A stretch of 13,732 nt of DNA from Planctomycetota bacterium (lineage in GTDB: Bacteria > Planctomycetota > Phycisphaerae > WQYP01). The translations under genes were made by a program, and so were the position numbers. The notes under the pieces were generated by a model. That model saw only the letters and a list, made by a program, of their open reading frames with translations, had not been told where the DNA came from and searched no databases. Below are positions 1 to 6,459 of the stretch, one piece after another (the first letter of the stretch is position 1; each line of letters begins with the position of its first letter). The stretch lies in contig JAJYGE010000060.1 of the NCBI GenBank assembly GCA_021785155.1, positions 1 through 13,732 on the forward strand, read 5' to 3'.

Positions 1-720
1 TCACTGCGGCGCGGACAAACCAAGCCATTGATCCAATTGAAACAGAGGTACCTCGGCCAGATGTTCGAACGGAAAATCCGCCCATTTCCGCACGGATTCC
101 ATGCGACTCGTGGTCGCTACCCCCAGAACACGCAGGTCGGCTCCATGCGCGGCGGCAGCACCGCCTTGAGTGTCTTCAATGACAAGGCTGCGAGCTTTAT
201 CCAAATTTCCGTCCTGGAGCACATTGAGGCGGTCAAAAGTCAATAAATATCCCTGCGGGTGGGGCTTACCGCACGCCACATCTTCAATGGAAACAATCAC
301 AGGAAAATAGCCGTCCAGGGCAAAAGTTCCCAGCAGCGTATCAATTTCCCGTCGGCGGGCACCACTGCAAATTCCGCACGGGACCTTCCGGGCGGCCAGA
401 TGTTGAACCATTTCGGTAACGCCGGGCAATGGCGACGGCGATTCCCCGATGCGGCCATCCAAAATTTCATCTTTTAACCGGCAAAGCTGTTCCAACAGGG
501 ACGGCGTCGGATCAATTCCATGATCGAAGAGCATCTGGCGGAATGCTTCCAGATTTCCGAATACAACATAGCGGGAAAAATAAAGATCGGGTGTTATTTG
601 AATCAATTTCCCCACCGCCTGGCACCGGGCCTCAAGCGCCTGATTGTATGCCATCAGGTGCAGATGCTCGGTGTTGGCGATGACACCGTCAAAATCAAAT
701 ATAACGCAGGCTTGGCCCAT
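1..720 (-). CDS. HAD-family hydrolase, beta-phosphoglucomutase/phosphoglycolate phosphatase-like
   Basis: Complete 239-residue haloacid dehalogenase-superfamily protein, expected to be a cytosolic Mg-dependent phosphatase or phosphomutase. All four HAD motifs are visible: motif I DFDGVIANTE (nucleophile D9, acid/base D11), motif II in CGICSGA (S119), motif III Lys in GKPHP (K152), and motif IV in VIEDTQGG (E182, D183). Residues 16-95 form the helical cap typical of subfamily I (beta-PGM, Gph, CbbY). The ATG lies 3 nt after the stop of the upstream ABC ATPase gene on the same strand, so the two are almost certainly co-transcribed and perhaps translationally coupled; only a weak GGAT stands upstream as ribosome binding site. 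The stop codon is the first three bases of the window. The substrate cannot be told from sequence: sugar phosphate, phosphoglycolate and similar small phosphates are all possible. Family assignment is secure; the specific reaction is not. Confidence 0.9.
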   Translation of the reverse strand: MGQACVIFDFDGVIANTEHLHLMAYNQALEARCQAVGKLIQITPDLYFSRYVVFGNLEAFRQMLFDHGIDPTPSLLEQLCRLKDEILDGRIGESPSPLPGVTEMVQHLAARKVPCGICSGARRREIDTLLGTFALDGYFPVIVSIEDVACGKPHPQGYLLTFDRLNVLQDGNLDKARSLVIEDTQGGAAAAHGADLRVLGVATTSRMESVRKWADFPFEHLAEVPLFQLDQWLGLSAPQ

Positions 721-723
721 AAT

Positions 724-1461
724 TTATCCGAATTCATCACCTTTGAAGCTATGCCCGAGATAGGTCTGCCGTACCAGCGGATTGTTAATCAATTCTTTGG
801 GCGTACCCTGCGCCAGCACCTGTCCTTCGGAGATAATCAGTGCACGATCACATACTTCCAGCGTGCGTTGCACATTATGGTCGGTAATAAGAATCGCCTT
901 GCCCATCTGTTCGCGCAATTGGCGGATTTCCCGTTGCAGATCCTCCACTGCAATGGGATCCACACCGCTGAAGGGTTCATCAAGCAGAATCAGCGATGGA
1001 TTGGTAATCAACGCGCGGGCTATTTCCAGCTTGCGCCGCTCGCCTCCGGACAGCGTGAAGGCCTTTTGCTTGCGCGTTTTGGTAAGCCCGAACTGTTCCA
1101 GCAGACGATGAGACTCCTCGCGCCGCTGCGCACGGGACCGCCGGGTTTGCTCCAGAATCGCCAGCAGATTCTGCTCCACGGTCAACCGCAGAAAAACCGA
1201 TGGCTCCTGGGAAAGATACCCCATGCCGCGGCGGGCGCGCTGATACATGGGCAAATGAGTAATGTCCAAACCATCAAAGAGCACCGTACCGCCATCCGGG
1301 CGGATCATACCGATCACCATGCGAAACGTGGTGGTTTTGCCGGCCCCGTTGCGGCCAAGCAATCCGATGACTTCCTTGTGGCCCACGTCGAACGATACGC
1401 GGTCGACAACGGTTCGTGTGCCATAGCGTTTGACCAGATTATTCGCTGAAAGCAGATTCAA
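724..1461 (-). CDS. lptB: LPS export ABC transporter ATP-binding protein LptB
   Basis: Cytoplasmic ATPase that, with LptFG, pulls lipopolysaccharide from the inner membrane. With the TTG start at 1461 it has 245 residues, close to the usual ~240, and begins MNLLSANNLVKRYG as LptB proteins do. Motifs: Walker A GRNGAGKT (36-43), Q-loop Q85 in GYLSQEPSVF, signature LSGGE (137-141), Walker B LILLDEP (157-163), H-loop H195 in ITDHNV. The GYLSQEPSVF segment is typical of LptB rather than of LivF/LivG amino-acid ABC ATPases. The frame stays open upstream to 1623, but those 54 extra residues are unlike the family, so the downstream TTG is preferred; it has no clear Shine-Dalgarno and a GTG at 1488 is an alternative. 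lptA and lptC are not adjacent in this window, since the next gene upstream is divergent. It is followed after 3 nt by the HAD phosphatase gene. Confidence 0.87.
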   Translation of the reverse strand: MNLLSANNLVKRYGTRTVVDRVSFDVGHKEVIGLLGRNGAGKTTTFRMVIGMIRPDGGTVLFDGLDITHLPMYQRARRGMGYLSQEPSVFLRLTVEQNLLAILEQTRRSRAQRREESHRLLEQFGLTKTRKQKAFTLSGGERRKLEIARALITNPSLILLDEPFSGVDPIAVEDLQREIRQLREQMGKAILITDHNVQRTLEVCDRALIISEGQVLAQGTPKELINNPLVRQTYLGHSFKGDEFG

Positions 1462-1528
1462 CCAACACCATACGGAACGTCCGGCCACGCACAGCCAACA
1501 TGGCCACGGCGAATACCGGTTGTGCAGC

Positions 1529-1557
1529 ATTGTCGTGATTGCCCGCCAGTATGGCAA
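1529..1557 (-). promoter_or_regulatory. Candidate sigma70-type promoter for lptB
   Basis: On the minus strand TTGCCA (-35, 1557-1552) and GACAAT (-10, 1534-1529) are separated by exactly 17 nt. Transcription would begin near 1522, about 60 nt before the chosen TTG start and downstream of the longer open frame, which supports the short form of LptB. This is a sequence match only. Confidence 0.35.
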
Positions 1558-1605
1558 GCGGACGCGGGAGGTTGCCGGGAAAAGATAAAAACCATTCAGC
1601 CTTAG

Positions 1606-1633
1606 CGACAGCGCTGTCGGCAAAGGCTATAAT
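1606..1633 (+). promoter_or_regulatory. Palindrome plus perfect -10 box before the ferredoxin gene
   Basis: A perfect 14-nt palindrome CGACAGCGCTGTCG occupies 1606-1619, and a consensus TATAAT occupies 1628-1633. The -10 box ends 6 nt before the ATG at 1640, so the expected transcription start falls on or next to the start codon and the mRNA would be leaderless. No good -35 box is present at 17 nt; the palindrome covers much of that position and could be an operator or activator site. It lies between divergent genes, so it could affect either. Confidence 0.5.
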
Positions 1634-1639
1634 TTTATT

Positions 1640-2446
1640 ATGATGATGGATACGCGGGACGAATCCGAGAAAAAGCCCCCCATACCGGCGGAAATACCGG
1701 CGGCGGAGAAGCCGCAAGCACCCCTGAAGACCATATCCGATGCGTCGAGCGCGCGCGCTGAAGCCCCGGAATTGGATGCGGGAAGACGCGGATTTTTCGC
1801 CAAGTGTCTAAGTGATATTCTGGCCCCTGTGGCCAGTTTGATTGAAAGCCGCATGGAACCGGTCACGGACGCTTTTGAGGGGCAATTTGCGGCACCATCG
1901 TATTATGAGGATGATTCATCGCCGATGATGCCGGGATTGCATCGCTCCATGGAGCCGCAAATCATTCTCCGGCCACCAGGTTCCAAGATAGCCGGCGAAT
2001 TTGAATCGCTGTGTTCGCGTTGTGGGGCGTGCGTGGAGGCCTGCCCGGTCAAGTGCATTCAAATTGATGCCTCGGCGTGTGTCGGCGACGGCTATCCATA
2101 CATCGCCCCGGCGATCGCGCCCTGCGTGGTATGTGATGAGTTGGCCTGTATGAAAGCGTGCCCCACCGGCGCGCTGACGCTGGTGGATAAATTTTCCATT
2201 CGCATGGGTCTGGCGGAAGTAAAGCATGAAACGTGCCTCCGCCACCATGGAGAGGATTGCCGACTTTGCCTTGAGGCGTGCCCGATCGGTGAAAATGCCA
2301 TTATGGTCAGTGCCAATTCTGGCCGGATTTTAGTCAAGCCCGGCGGCTGTACCGGCTGCGGGATGTGTGAGCAAGCCTGCCCGACGCACCCCACCGCCAT
2401 CGTCGTTCATCCGTTGAAGCGGATGGAAGAGCTTCCGGAAGATTAA
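1640..2446 (+). CDS. Four-cluster [4Fe-4S] ferredoxin-type protein, MauM/NapG-like
   Basis: 268-residue iron-sulfur protein, probably an electron carrier. Four cysteine sets are visible: C125/C128/C131/C135, C162/C165/C170/C174, C199/C207/C210/C214 and C237/C240/C243/C247, each ending in the CxxxCP-type pattern of bacterial ferredoxins. This count and the irregular spacing of sets 2 and 3 match the MauM/NapG group, which feeds electrons to periplasmic enzymes in other bacteria. An RRGFFAK sequence at residues 49-55 resembles a twin-arginine motif, but it sits far from the N-terminus behind a charged, Pro/Ala-rich stretch, and the following segment (SDILAPVASLIE) is only weakly hydrophobic, so export is uncertain. 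Three ATG codons in a row (1640, 1643, 1646) begin the frame; no Shine-Dalgarno is present and a TATAAT sits 6 nt upstream. No partner membrane ferredoxin (NapH/MauN) or catalytic subunit is adjacent, so its redox partner is unknown. Confidence 0.85.
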   Translation: MMMDTRDESEKKPPIPAEIPAAEKPQAPLKTISDASSARAEAPELDAGRRGFFAKCLSDILAPVASLIESRMEPVTDAFEGQFAAPSYYEDDSSPMMPGLHRSMEPQIILRPPGSKIAGEFESLCSRCGACVEACPVKCIQIDASACVGDGYPYIAPAIAPCVVCDELACMKACPTGALTLVDKFSIRMGLAEVKHETCLRHHGEDCRLCLEACPIGENAIMVSANSGRILVKPGGCTGCGMCEQACPTHPTAIVVHPLKRMEELPED

Positions 2447-2498
2447 TCCGCCAATGGGTATAAACAATTCATGCTCCCGCGGCCAATGGGCGGAAAGC

Positions 2499-2536
2499 AA
2501 AAGAAAAGGCCGCAATGTCTATACATCACGGCCTTT
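2499..2536 (-). terminator. Rho-independent terminator of the tRNA-Ala gene
   Basis: Arms AAAGGCCG (2505-2512) and CGGCCTTT (2529-2536) pair perfectly over 8 bp. Inside, ATGT and ACAT can add a second short stem closed by ATAG. Read on the minus strand the stem runs into TCTTTTG, giving a T-rich tail, while the plus strand has no T tract. It begins 8 nt after the tRNA 3' end, so it fits termination of that transcript. Confidence 0.75.
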
Positions 2537-2544
2537 ACGAATAC

Positions 2545-2617
2545 TGGAGGCAAGGGGGCTCGAACCCCTGACCTTCTCGATGCCATCGAGACGCTCTCCC
2601 AACTGAGCTATGCCCCC
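2545..2617 (-). tRNA. tRNA-Ala (anticodon GGC)
   Basis: A 73-nt cloverleaf can be folded by hand. The acceptor stem GGGGGCA/TGCCTCC has one G-T pair. The D-arm is GCTC/GAGC. The anticodon stem is TCTCG/CGAGA with loop ATGGCAT, placing anticodon GGC at 2584-2582. The T-arm is AGGGG/CCCCT with loop TTCGAGC. The discriminator is A and the 3' CCA is not encoded (GTA follows), so it must be added by tRNA nucleotidyltransferase. It decodes GCC alanine codons. It is monocistronic, with a candidate promoter and a terminator on either side. Confidence 0.97.
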
Positions 2618-2632
2618 GATTCGTGTTATATT

Positions 2633-2661
2633 AACGTATCCGAATCCGCACTGCCGGTCAA
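2633..2661 (-). promoter_or_regulatory. Candidate promoter of tRNA-Ala
   Basis: On the minus strand TTGACC (2661-2656) is followed after 17 nt by TACGTT (2638-2633), with an AT-rich stretch (AATATAA) just after. Transcription would start near 2626, about 9 nt before the mature tRNA 5' end. The -35 matches five of six consensus bases, the -10 only the key positions. Confidence 0.5.
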
Positions 2662-2898
2662 GGATCACGGGGCAACTCGGATGACCGGGGTATGTGACAG
2701 TTTACGCGGCTCGATGAACATCGAACGAAAGAAGTGGCGAGCTATTGGCAGCAGTTGAGGTTCTATTACAGAGTAAGGTTCGCACGGCAAACGCCTTTTT
2801 GTATTGCCCGATAAACCAGCCCGGTGTGCCATAGTCGGTGGTCATGCCGTTGCAATTTTAGAATCCCGATCAAAACGCCCCCCCATCGGAAATCAAGC
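2662..2898. other. Gene-free spacer between tRNA-Ala and the MFS transporter gene
   Basis: No convincing gene was found. A 47-codon minus-strand ORF (2845-2702) exists, but it has no ribosome binding site and no recognisable family. The plus-strand frames carry several stops. No repeat of the tRNA 3' end, which would mark an integration site, is visible in the spacer. Confidence 0.5.
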
Positions 2899-2958
2899 GA
2901 ACCAGCTTGCTAGTGCCCTGTTCCACCCGTAATTACGGGTGGAACAGGGCACTGGTTC
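2899..2958. repeat. Long palindrome with an 8-nt interruption (REP/MITE-like)
   Basis: Positions 2912-2953 form a perfect 42-nt palindrome centred between 2932 and 2933 (core CCCGTAATTACGGG, inner arms AGTGCCCTGTTCCA and TGGAACAGGGCACT). The outer arms continue as GAACC (2899-2903) and GGTTC (2954-2958). The left arm carries 8 extra nt, AGCTTGCT, at the junction; without them the whole would be a perfect 52-nt palindrome. It lies 29 nt before the proposed transporter start. It could be a REP-type or miniature mobile hairpin, a strong RNA hairpin, or a regulator site. No T tract follows on either strand, so it is not a standard terminator. Confidence 0.8.
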
Positions 2959-2976
2959 TGCAACGTCAATTAATGT

Positions 2977-2982
2977 TATCAT
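2977..2982 (+). promoter_or_regulatory. Candidate -10 box of the MFS transporter gene
   Basis: TATCAT ends 5 nt before the ATG at 2988 and 14 nt before the ATG at 2997. If used, the mRNA would have almost no leader, resembling the arrangement of the ferredoxin gene. No clear -35 box is present. Confidence 0.3.
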
Positions 2983-2987
2983 ACCGC

Positions 2988-4244
2988 ATGTTGAATATGA
3001 CTTCACAAACTGCCGCCGATGCCGATAATCAAACTGCGGCTAAGCACCACGCGATGGGGGCTTGGTATCTTGCCCATGGCTTAGCCGTGTTTATGACCGC
3101 CCTTACCTCCAATGCGGTTTATTTTTTCGCCGGGTATGAACTCCATGAATCTGTGCAGGTGCGGCTGGGAATGGCCGCCGGAGCGGGATTGGTCTATGGT
3201 CTTGCGGCGATCTTTGGAGGACGGCTGGTGGACACTCTGGGCCAGCGCCGCGTAAGCACCGCCCTGGCCCTCGCCTGTATCCCCATTTTTTTCCTTGGCG
3301 CAACGGCTGTGATTCACCGAAACATGCCCGAGCTTTTTCTTTTTCTGCTGCTGTTGAATCTGTGCCTTGGTCCACTTTGGCCCGCTGTCGAATCGGCTAT
3401 CACCCGCTGTCCCGGGAAAATGAAATTAGGCAAACGCATGGCCCTGTACAACCTCAACTGGTCCACCACCGGGTTTGTGGCAGCATGCATCGTCGGCGGC
3501 CTGGCGCAGTGGTTTTCATGGCCGGGGGTTTTCTATATTGCCGCCGCGATCAGTGTCTTGGTGTGGATCATCATCGTGCGGCTTCCGGCCCCGCCCAGTG
3601 CAGCGGAGGCGATGCCGGCTGAAGATTTGCCCGAACAACAACAGCAACAATACGCCGGGATCATCCTCAATTCACCCCAATCCGGAAAACTGCTGCATAT
3701 GGCATGGCTGTCCAACCTGCTGGCATTTGTCGCCGCCAATACAGTTACCCCTTTTATGCCAACGATTACCCTGGCACTGGGCGTTAAATCCTACGCCCTG
3801 GCCACTGCCCTGTCTTCCTTTGCGTCTCTGGCATGTGTTGGCGGATTTCTTCTCACGACGTTCTGGGCCGGCTGGCACTATCGAATACGCTGGACGATGA
3901 TTCCATTTGCATGTCTGGTGATTGGATCCGTCGCCATGCTTTTGAGCCAGTCGCTTCTGATGTTTATAGTCGCCCAGATTCTTTACGGTTTTGCTCTGGC
4001 CATGTTGTATTCAGAATCAATCTATTACAGCATGCATCTGGGAGCGGGCTCAGCGGCGAAGGCGGGCGTACATGAGGGCTTGATCGGTATCGGTGCGACT
4101 TTGGGGCCGGGGGTGCTTGCCGTCGCCGGCGCGCCAGACGCGGTGGTGCCCAAAGCGATGACGCTGCTGGTGGTTTTATGCGTCGGCGGCGGCCTGATGA
4201 GCTATTGGGCCGGGCAAGCCCGTAAACTTTCAGTTGGCAGGTGA
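2988..4244 (+). CDS. MFS transporter
   Basis: About 418-residue inner-membrane protein of the major facilitator superfamily. A hydrophilic N-terminal stretch is followed by many strongly hydrophobic segments, consistent with 12 membrane helices. The loop 2-3 signature FGGRLVDTLGQRR (GxxxDxxGxRR type, about residues 76-88) is clear. A hydrophilic central loop with a run of five glutamines (about 217-221) separates the two halves. The frame is open from a TTG at 2907, but that part lies within the palindrome and is not protein-like. ATG codons at 2973, 2988 and 2997 are candidates; none has a Shine-Dalgarno, and 2988 was chosen from the adjacent TATCAT. It converges on a LacI-family gene 82 nt away, so a sugar or related metabolite is a reasonable guess, but nothing in the sequence fixes the substrate or direction of transport. 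Confidence 0.85.
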   Translation: MLNMTSQTAADADNQTAAKHHAMGAWYLAHGLAVFMTALTSNAVYFFAGYELHESVQVRLGMAAGAGLVYGLAAIFGGRLVDTLGQRRVSTALALACIPIFFLGATAVIHRNMPELFLFLLLLNLCLGPLWPAVESAITRCPGKMKLGKRMALYNLNWSTTGFVAACIVGGLAQWFSWPGVFYIAAAISVLVWIIIVRLPAPPSAAEAMPAEDLPEQQQQQYAGIILNSPQSGKLLHMAWLSNLLAFVAANTVTPFMPTITLALGVKSYALATALSSFASLACVGGFLLTTFWAGWHYRIRWTMIPFACLVIGSVAMLLSQSLLMFIVAQILYGFALAMLYSESIYYSMHLGAGSAAKAGVHEGLIGIGATLGPGVLAVAGAPDAVVPKAMTLLVVLCVGGGLMSYWAGQARKLSVGR

Positions 4245-4283
4245 GAGGTTAATCAGGTTACAGGAGCACAGAAGTTGGCGACA

Positions 4284-4299
4284 GCAACTTTTCAGTTGC
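4284..4299. terminator. Short hairpin between convergent MFS and LacI-family genes
   Basis: GCAACT (4284-4289) and AGTTGC (4294-4299) pair perfectly around a 4-nt loop, which on the minus strand is the stable GNRA tetraloop GAAA. It sits 39 nt after the transporter stop and 27 nt after the regulator stop. Neither strand has a T tract beyond the stem, so it may be a weak bidirectional terminator or an mRNA 3' end stabiliser. A near copy of AACTTTCAGTTGGCAGG (4225-4241) recurs at 4286-4302 with two single-base differences. Confidence 0.35.
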
Positions 4300-4326
4300 A
4301 GGCTGGTTTACTCTGCTGTCAACGCG

Positions 4327-5550
4327 CTACTGCTGTGCCGTCGGCAGCGCGGCCGCAGTGCTCCGCCGCACGATCAGCTCACCGGCCGGAAGAACCCGGT
4401 GTATCGGAGCTTGGCCGGGATCTTCAATGAGGCTGATCGCCACGCGCGCCGCTTCCGCCCCTATGGCACGCACCGGTTCACGGACGGTGGTCAGACTGAT
4501 GCCCCATGCGCCGGCCATCGGCATATCGCCAAGGCCGGCCACCGCAATGTCCTGCGGGACACGGAGGCCTGATCGTTCTATTTCCGTGATCAACGGAATC
4601 GCGATGCCGTCATTGATTGCGAATATCGCATCCGGATGGGGCCGCCCCGGGGCAAATATTTGCGGCATGGCCTTGGAAAGAAGTTCTTCGTGCGTGGATA
4701 TGCTGGAATCACCCTGATATATCCAATCGGGATTCACGGCGAGGCCCGCCTCTTTAAGCACCTGCTGAAAAGCCGTGTATCGCTTCTGGTGCATTGAAAG
4801 TGAAAGTTGTAAACCCACATATCCGATGCGCGTGCGACCAATAGCCACCAGATGTTCGACCGCCGCGCGTACCGCCGCATCCGCCCGCCAGATTACATGG
4901 CTGATGTGCCTGGCTCCCACAGGATAATCACCTAGAAGTATCAGTGGTATATGCACGTCCAGCAATCGCTGGTAGATTTCGTGACGTCCCACAATGGGCT
5001 GATAAAGTACCGCCGCGTCGCGCCGGCGTATAGCCGCCATTACCTCTGTTTCCTGACGCGCCAAATCCGCGCTGTACGCGGTAACAATCGGCGTAAGGTT
5101 GCGGCCATGCAACACTTCAATGGCCCCGGCAAATAATTCATCGGCCCAATCAAACCGAAAATTATTGACAATCAGAGTGACGGTATTGGAGCGCTGTCGA
5201 CGCAAGTTTTGCGCGGAAGCATTGGGCGTATAATTCCATTGTTTGGCGGCGGCCAGCACGCGCGCCGTGGTGCGTGTCGCAATTTTAAACTTTTTTGAAT
5301 CTCCCCGCATGATCACCGATACCGTGGAGCGGGAAATGCCCAGCATTCCGGCCAGCTCTTTAGCCGTGCTGACCACTTGGCCTGTGCCGCCTGTTACGGC
5401 AGGCTTCTGCGGCTGTGTCTTTAGCGCGTGGGCCGGCACAGCCACCGCGGCCTGCGTATCTCGCCGCATATTTCCGGGGCTGGTTTTGTATTTATTCCGA
5501 AGTGCTTCGGTCCGAGTATTTGTCATTCTTTTTTCCTGCGGGTTGTCCAT
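4327..5550 (-). CDS. LacI-family transcriptional regulator
   Basis: About 407-residue DNA-binding repressor. An N-terminal helix-turn-helix (STAKELAGMLGISRSTVSVI, about residues 61-80) and hinge region ending near QNLRRQRSNTVTLIV (about 114-128) are followed by a periplasmic-binding-protein-like sensor domain, with the DAIFAINDGIAIPLI and PQDIAVAGLGD motifs typical of the family. It is longer than the usual ~340 residues because about 57 basic, disordered-looking residues precede the HTH. The frame is open to 5721; the ATG at 5550 was chosen because GGAG stands 9 nt upstream and a likely promoter lies within the longer frame. The ATG at 5526, with AGGA 7 nt upstream, is an equally fair alternative. 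It converges on the MFS gene and diverges from pgpA. The effector is unknown; control of the neighbouring transporter is an inference from position only. Confidence 0.9.
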   Translation of the reverse strand: MDNPQEKRMTNTRTEALRNKYKTSPGNMRRDTQAAVAVPAHALKTQPQKPAVTGGTGQVVSTAKELAGMLGISRSTVSVIMRGDSKKFKIATRTTARVLAAAKQWNYTPNASAQNLRRQRSNTVTLIVNNFRFDWADELFAGAIEVLHGRNLTPIVTAYSADLARQETEVMAAIRRRDAAVLYQPIVGRHEIYQRLLDVHIPLILLGDYPVGARHISHVIWRADAAVRAAVEHLVAIGRTRIGYVGLQLSLSMHQKRYTAFQQVLKEAGLAVNPDWIYQGDSSISTHEELLSKAMPQIFAPGRPHPDAIFAINDGIAIPLITEIERSGLRVPQDIAVAGLGDMPMAGAWGISLTTVREPVRAIGAEAARVAISLIEDPGQAPIHRVLPAGELIVRRSTAAALPTAQQ

Positions 5551-5581
5551 GCGTAATATCTCCAAAACACGGTATCCGGTA

Positions 5582-5612
5582 ATTTTAGCCCAAGATTCAC
5601 ACTTTCGCACAA
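5582..5612 (-). promoter_or_regulatory. Candidate promoter of the LacI-family gene
   Basis: Minus strand TTGTGC (5612-5607) and TAAAAT (5587-5582) are 19 nt apart. Transcription would begin near 5575, about 25 nt before the ATG at 5550. The -10 is good (five of six), the spacing is longer than ideal. Confidence 0.35.
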
Positions 5613-5707
5613 CATTCAATGCCATGGGGTTCCATTGCGAAGCCCCGGCACTGATATCATCAATGTCATTGCCGAAAATGTGAAATCCAATAATTTCCCC
5701 GGAAGAA

Positions 5708-5748
5708 ACCTCACGTAACACCCTTGGATCGCGCAGATTGCGTGAGGT
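5708..5748. repeat. 8-bp inverted repeat in the lacI-family/pgpA divergent region
   Basis: ACCTCACG (5708-5715) and CGTGAGGT (5741-5748) are perfect inverted copies 25 nt apart, centred near 5728. A TAGAAT (5753-5758) resembling a -10 box for the plus-strand pgpA gene follows directly. The pair could be a regulator site or a looping pair. It does not resemble the usual compact LacI-family operator. Confidence 0.4.
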
Positions 5749-5806
5749 CCGGTAGAATGAACGGTTGCCGATGTGGCATTGGTTATTGGAAAACAGGCCT
5801 CAGGAT

Positions 5807-6388
5807 ATGTCGATAGAGAAAAAGCAAAAAGTGCCCGCGGATCAGGTGATCACCAAGCCAACGGAAAGTTCCGTATCCGTGCCGACCTCATGGCGGAAAT
5901 GGGTTATCACGGGCGGGGGACTGGGTTTGATTAAACCGGCTCCGGGCAGTTGGGGCACTCTGGGTCCGGCAATTGTATTTTGGATGCTCTTATGGGCCAA
6001 AGTGGCAGATCCGTGGCGATCGTTGGTCTGCCTGAGCGGAGCCGTTATTGCCGGTATTTTAACGGTGCAATTATCGCCCTGGGCCATTCAATATTTTGGC
6101 CGGGAAGACCCCGGTTCAGTGGTACTTGATGAATATTGCGGCTATTGGGTCGCGTGCCTTTTTTTACCGTTGCCCGTCGGCGCGACAAGCGGGCTGTGGC
6201 ATGCGTGGCTGGTTACGGCTGCGGTTTATATTCTATTCAGATTATTTGATACGCTGAAACTTCCGCCGTGCCGACAACTTGAAAATCTCCCCGCCGGCTG
6301 GGGCATTCTGCTGGATGACATTGCGGCCGGCATTCAGGTGAATGTGATTTTGCAGATCGTGTTGCGCCTGGGGCGGATATCATTTTAG
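5807..6388 (+). CDS. pgpA: Phosphatidylglycerophosphatase A
   Basis: About 193-residue inner-membrane lipid phosphatase of the PgpA family, which converts phosphatidylglycerophosphate to phosphatidylglycerol, the last step of that phospholipid's synthesis. Family signatures: GLGLIKPAPGSWGTL near residues 38-52, the acidic motif VVLDEYCGYW (D108, E109), FRLFDTLK (D148) and GILLDDIAAG (D170, D171). Hydrophobic segments between these fit the multi-pass membrane topology. The hydrophilic N-terminus of about 30 residues is longer than in typical PgpA. Start: the frame is open from a TTG at 5765; the ATG at 5771 is possible, but the ATG at 5807, with AGG 9 nt upstream, was preferred. The gene stands alone on its strand: the LacI-family gene is divergent and the YHYH protein gene converges 71 nt downstream, with no obvious terminator between. 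Confidence 0.9.
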   Translation: MSIEKKQKVPADQVITKPTESSVSVPTSWRKWVITGGGLGLIKPAPGSWGTLGPAIVFWMLLWAKVADPWRSLVCLSGAVIAGILTVQLSPWAIQYFGREDPGSVVLDEYCGYWVACLFLPLPVGATSGLWHAWLVTAAVYILFRLFDTLKLPPCRQLENLPAGWGILLDDIAAGIQVNVILQIVLRLGRISF

Positions 6389-6459
6389 AATTCCTTGTCA
6401 CAGCGCACCGTTGTTCGTCGTTCGTTGCCGCATCAGTCGTGTCGTCGTGGCGTATCGCT

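Noticed and set aside
520..1449. 309-codon plus-strand open frame
   Set aside because: It is the antisense shadow of lptB and the HAD gene, which carry all family motifs on the minus strand; its translation shows no recognisable domain.
2447..2494. TCCGCC/GGCGGA pair after the ferredoxin gene as its terminator
   Set aside because: The arms are 36 nt apart and no T tract follows on the plus strand.
2471..2758. 95-codon plus-strand frame
   Set aside because: It runs straight through the tRNA-Ala gene, its terminator and its promoter, so it cannot be a real protein gene.
2702..2845. 47-codon minus-strand frame starting with ATG
   Set aside because: No ribosome binding site, random-looking composition, and no conserved motif.
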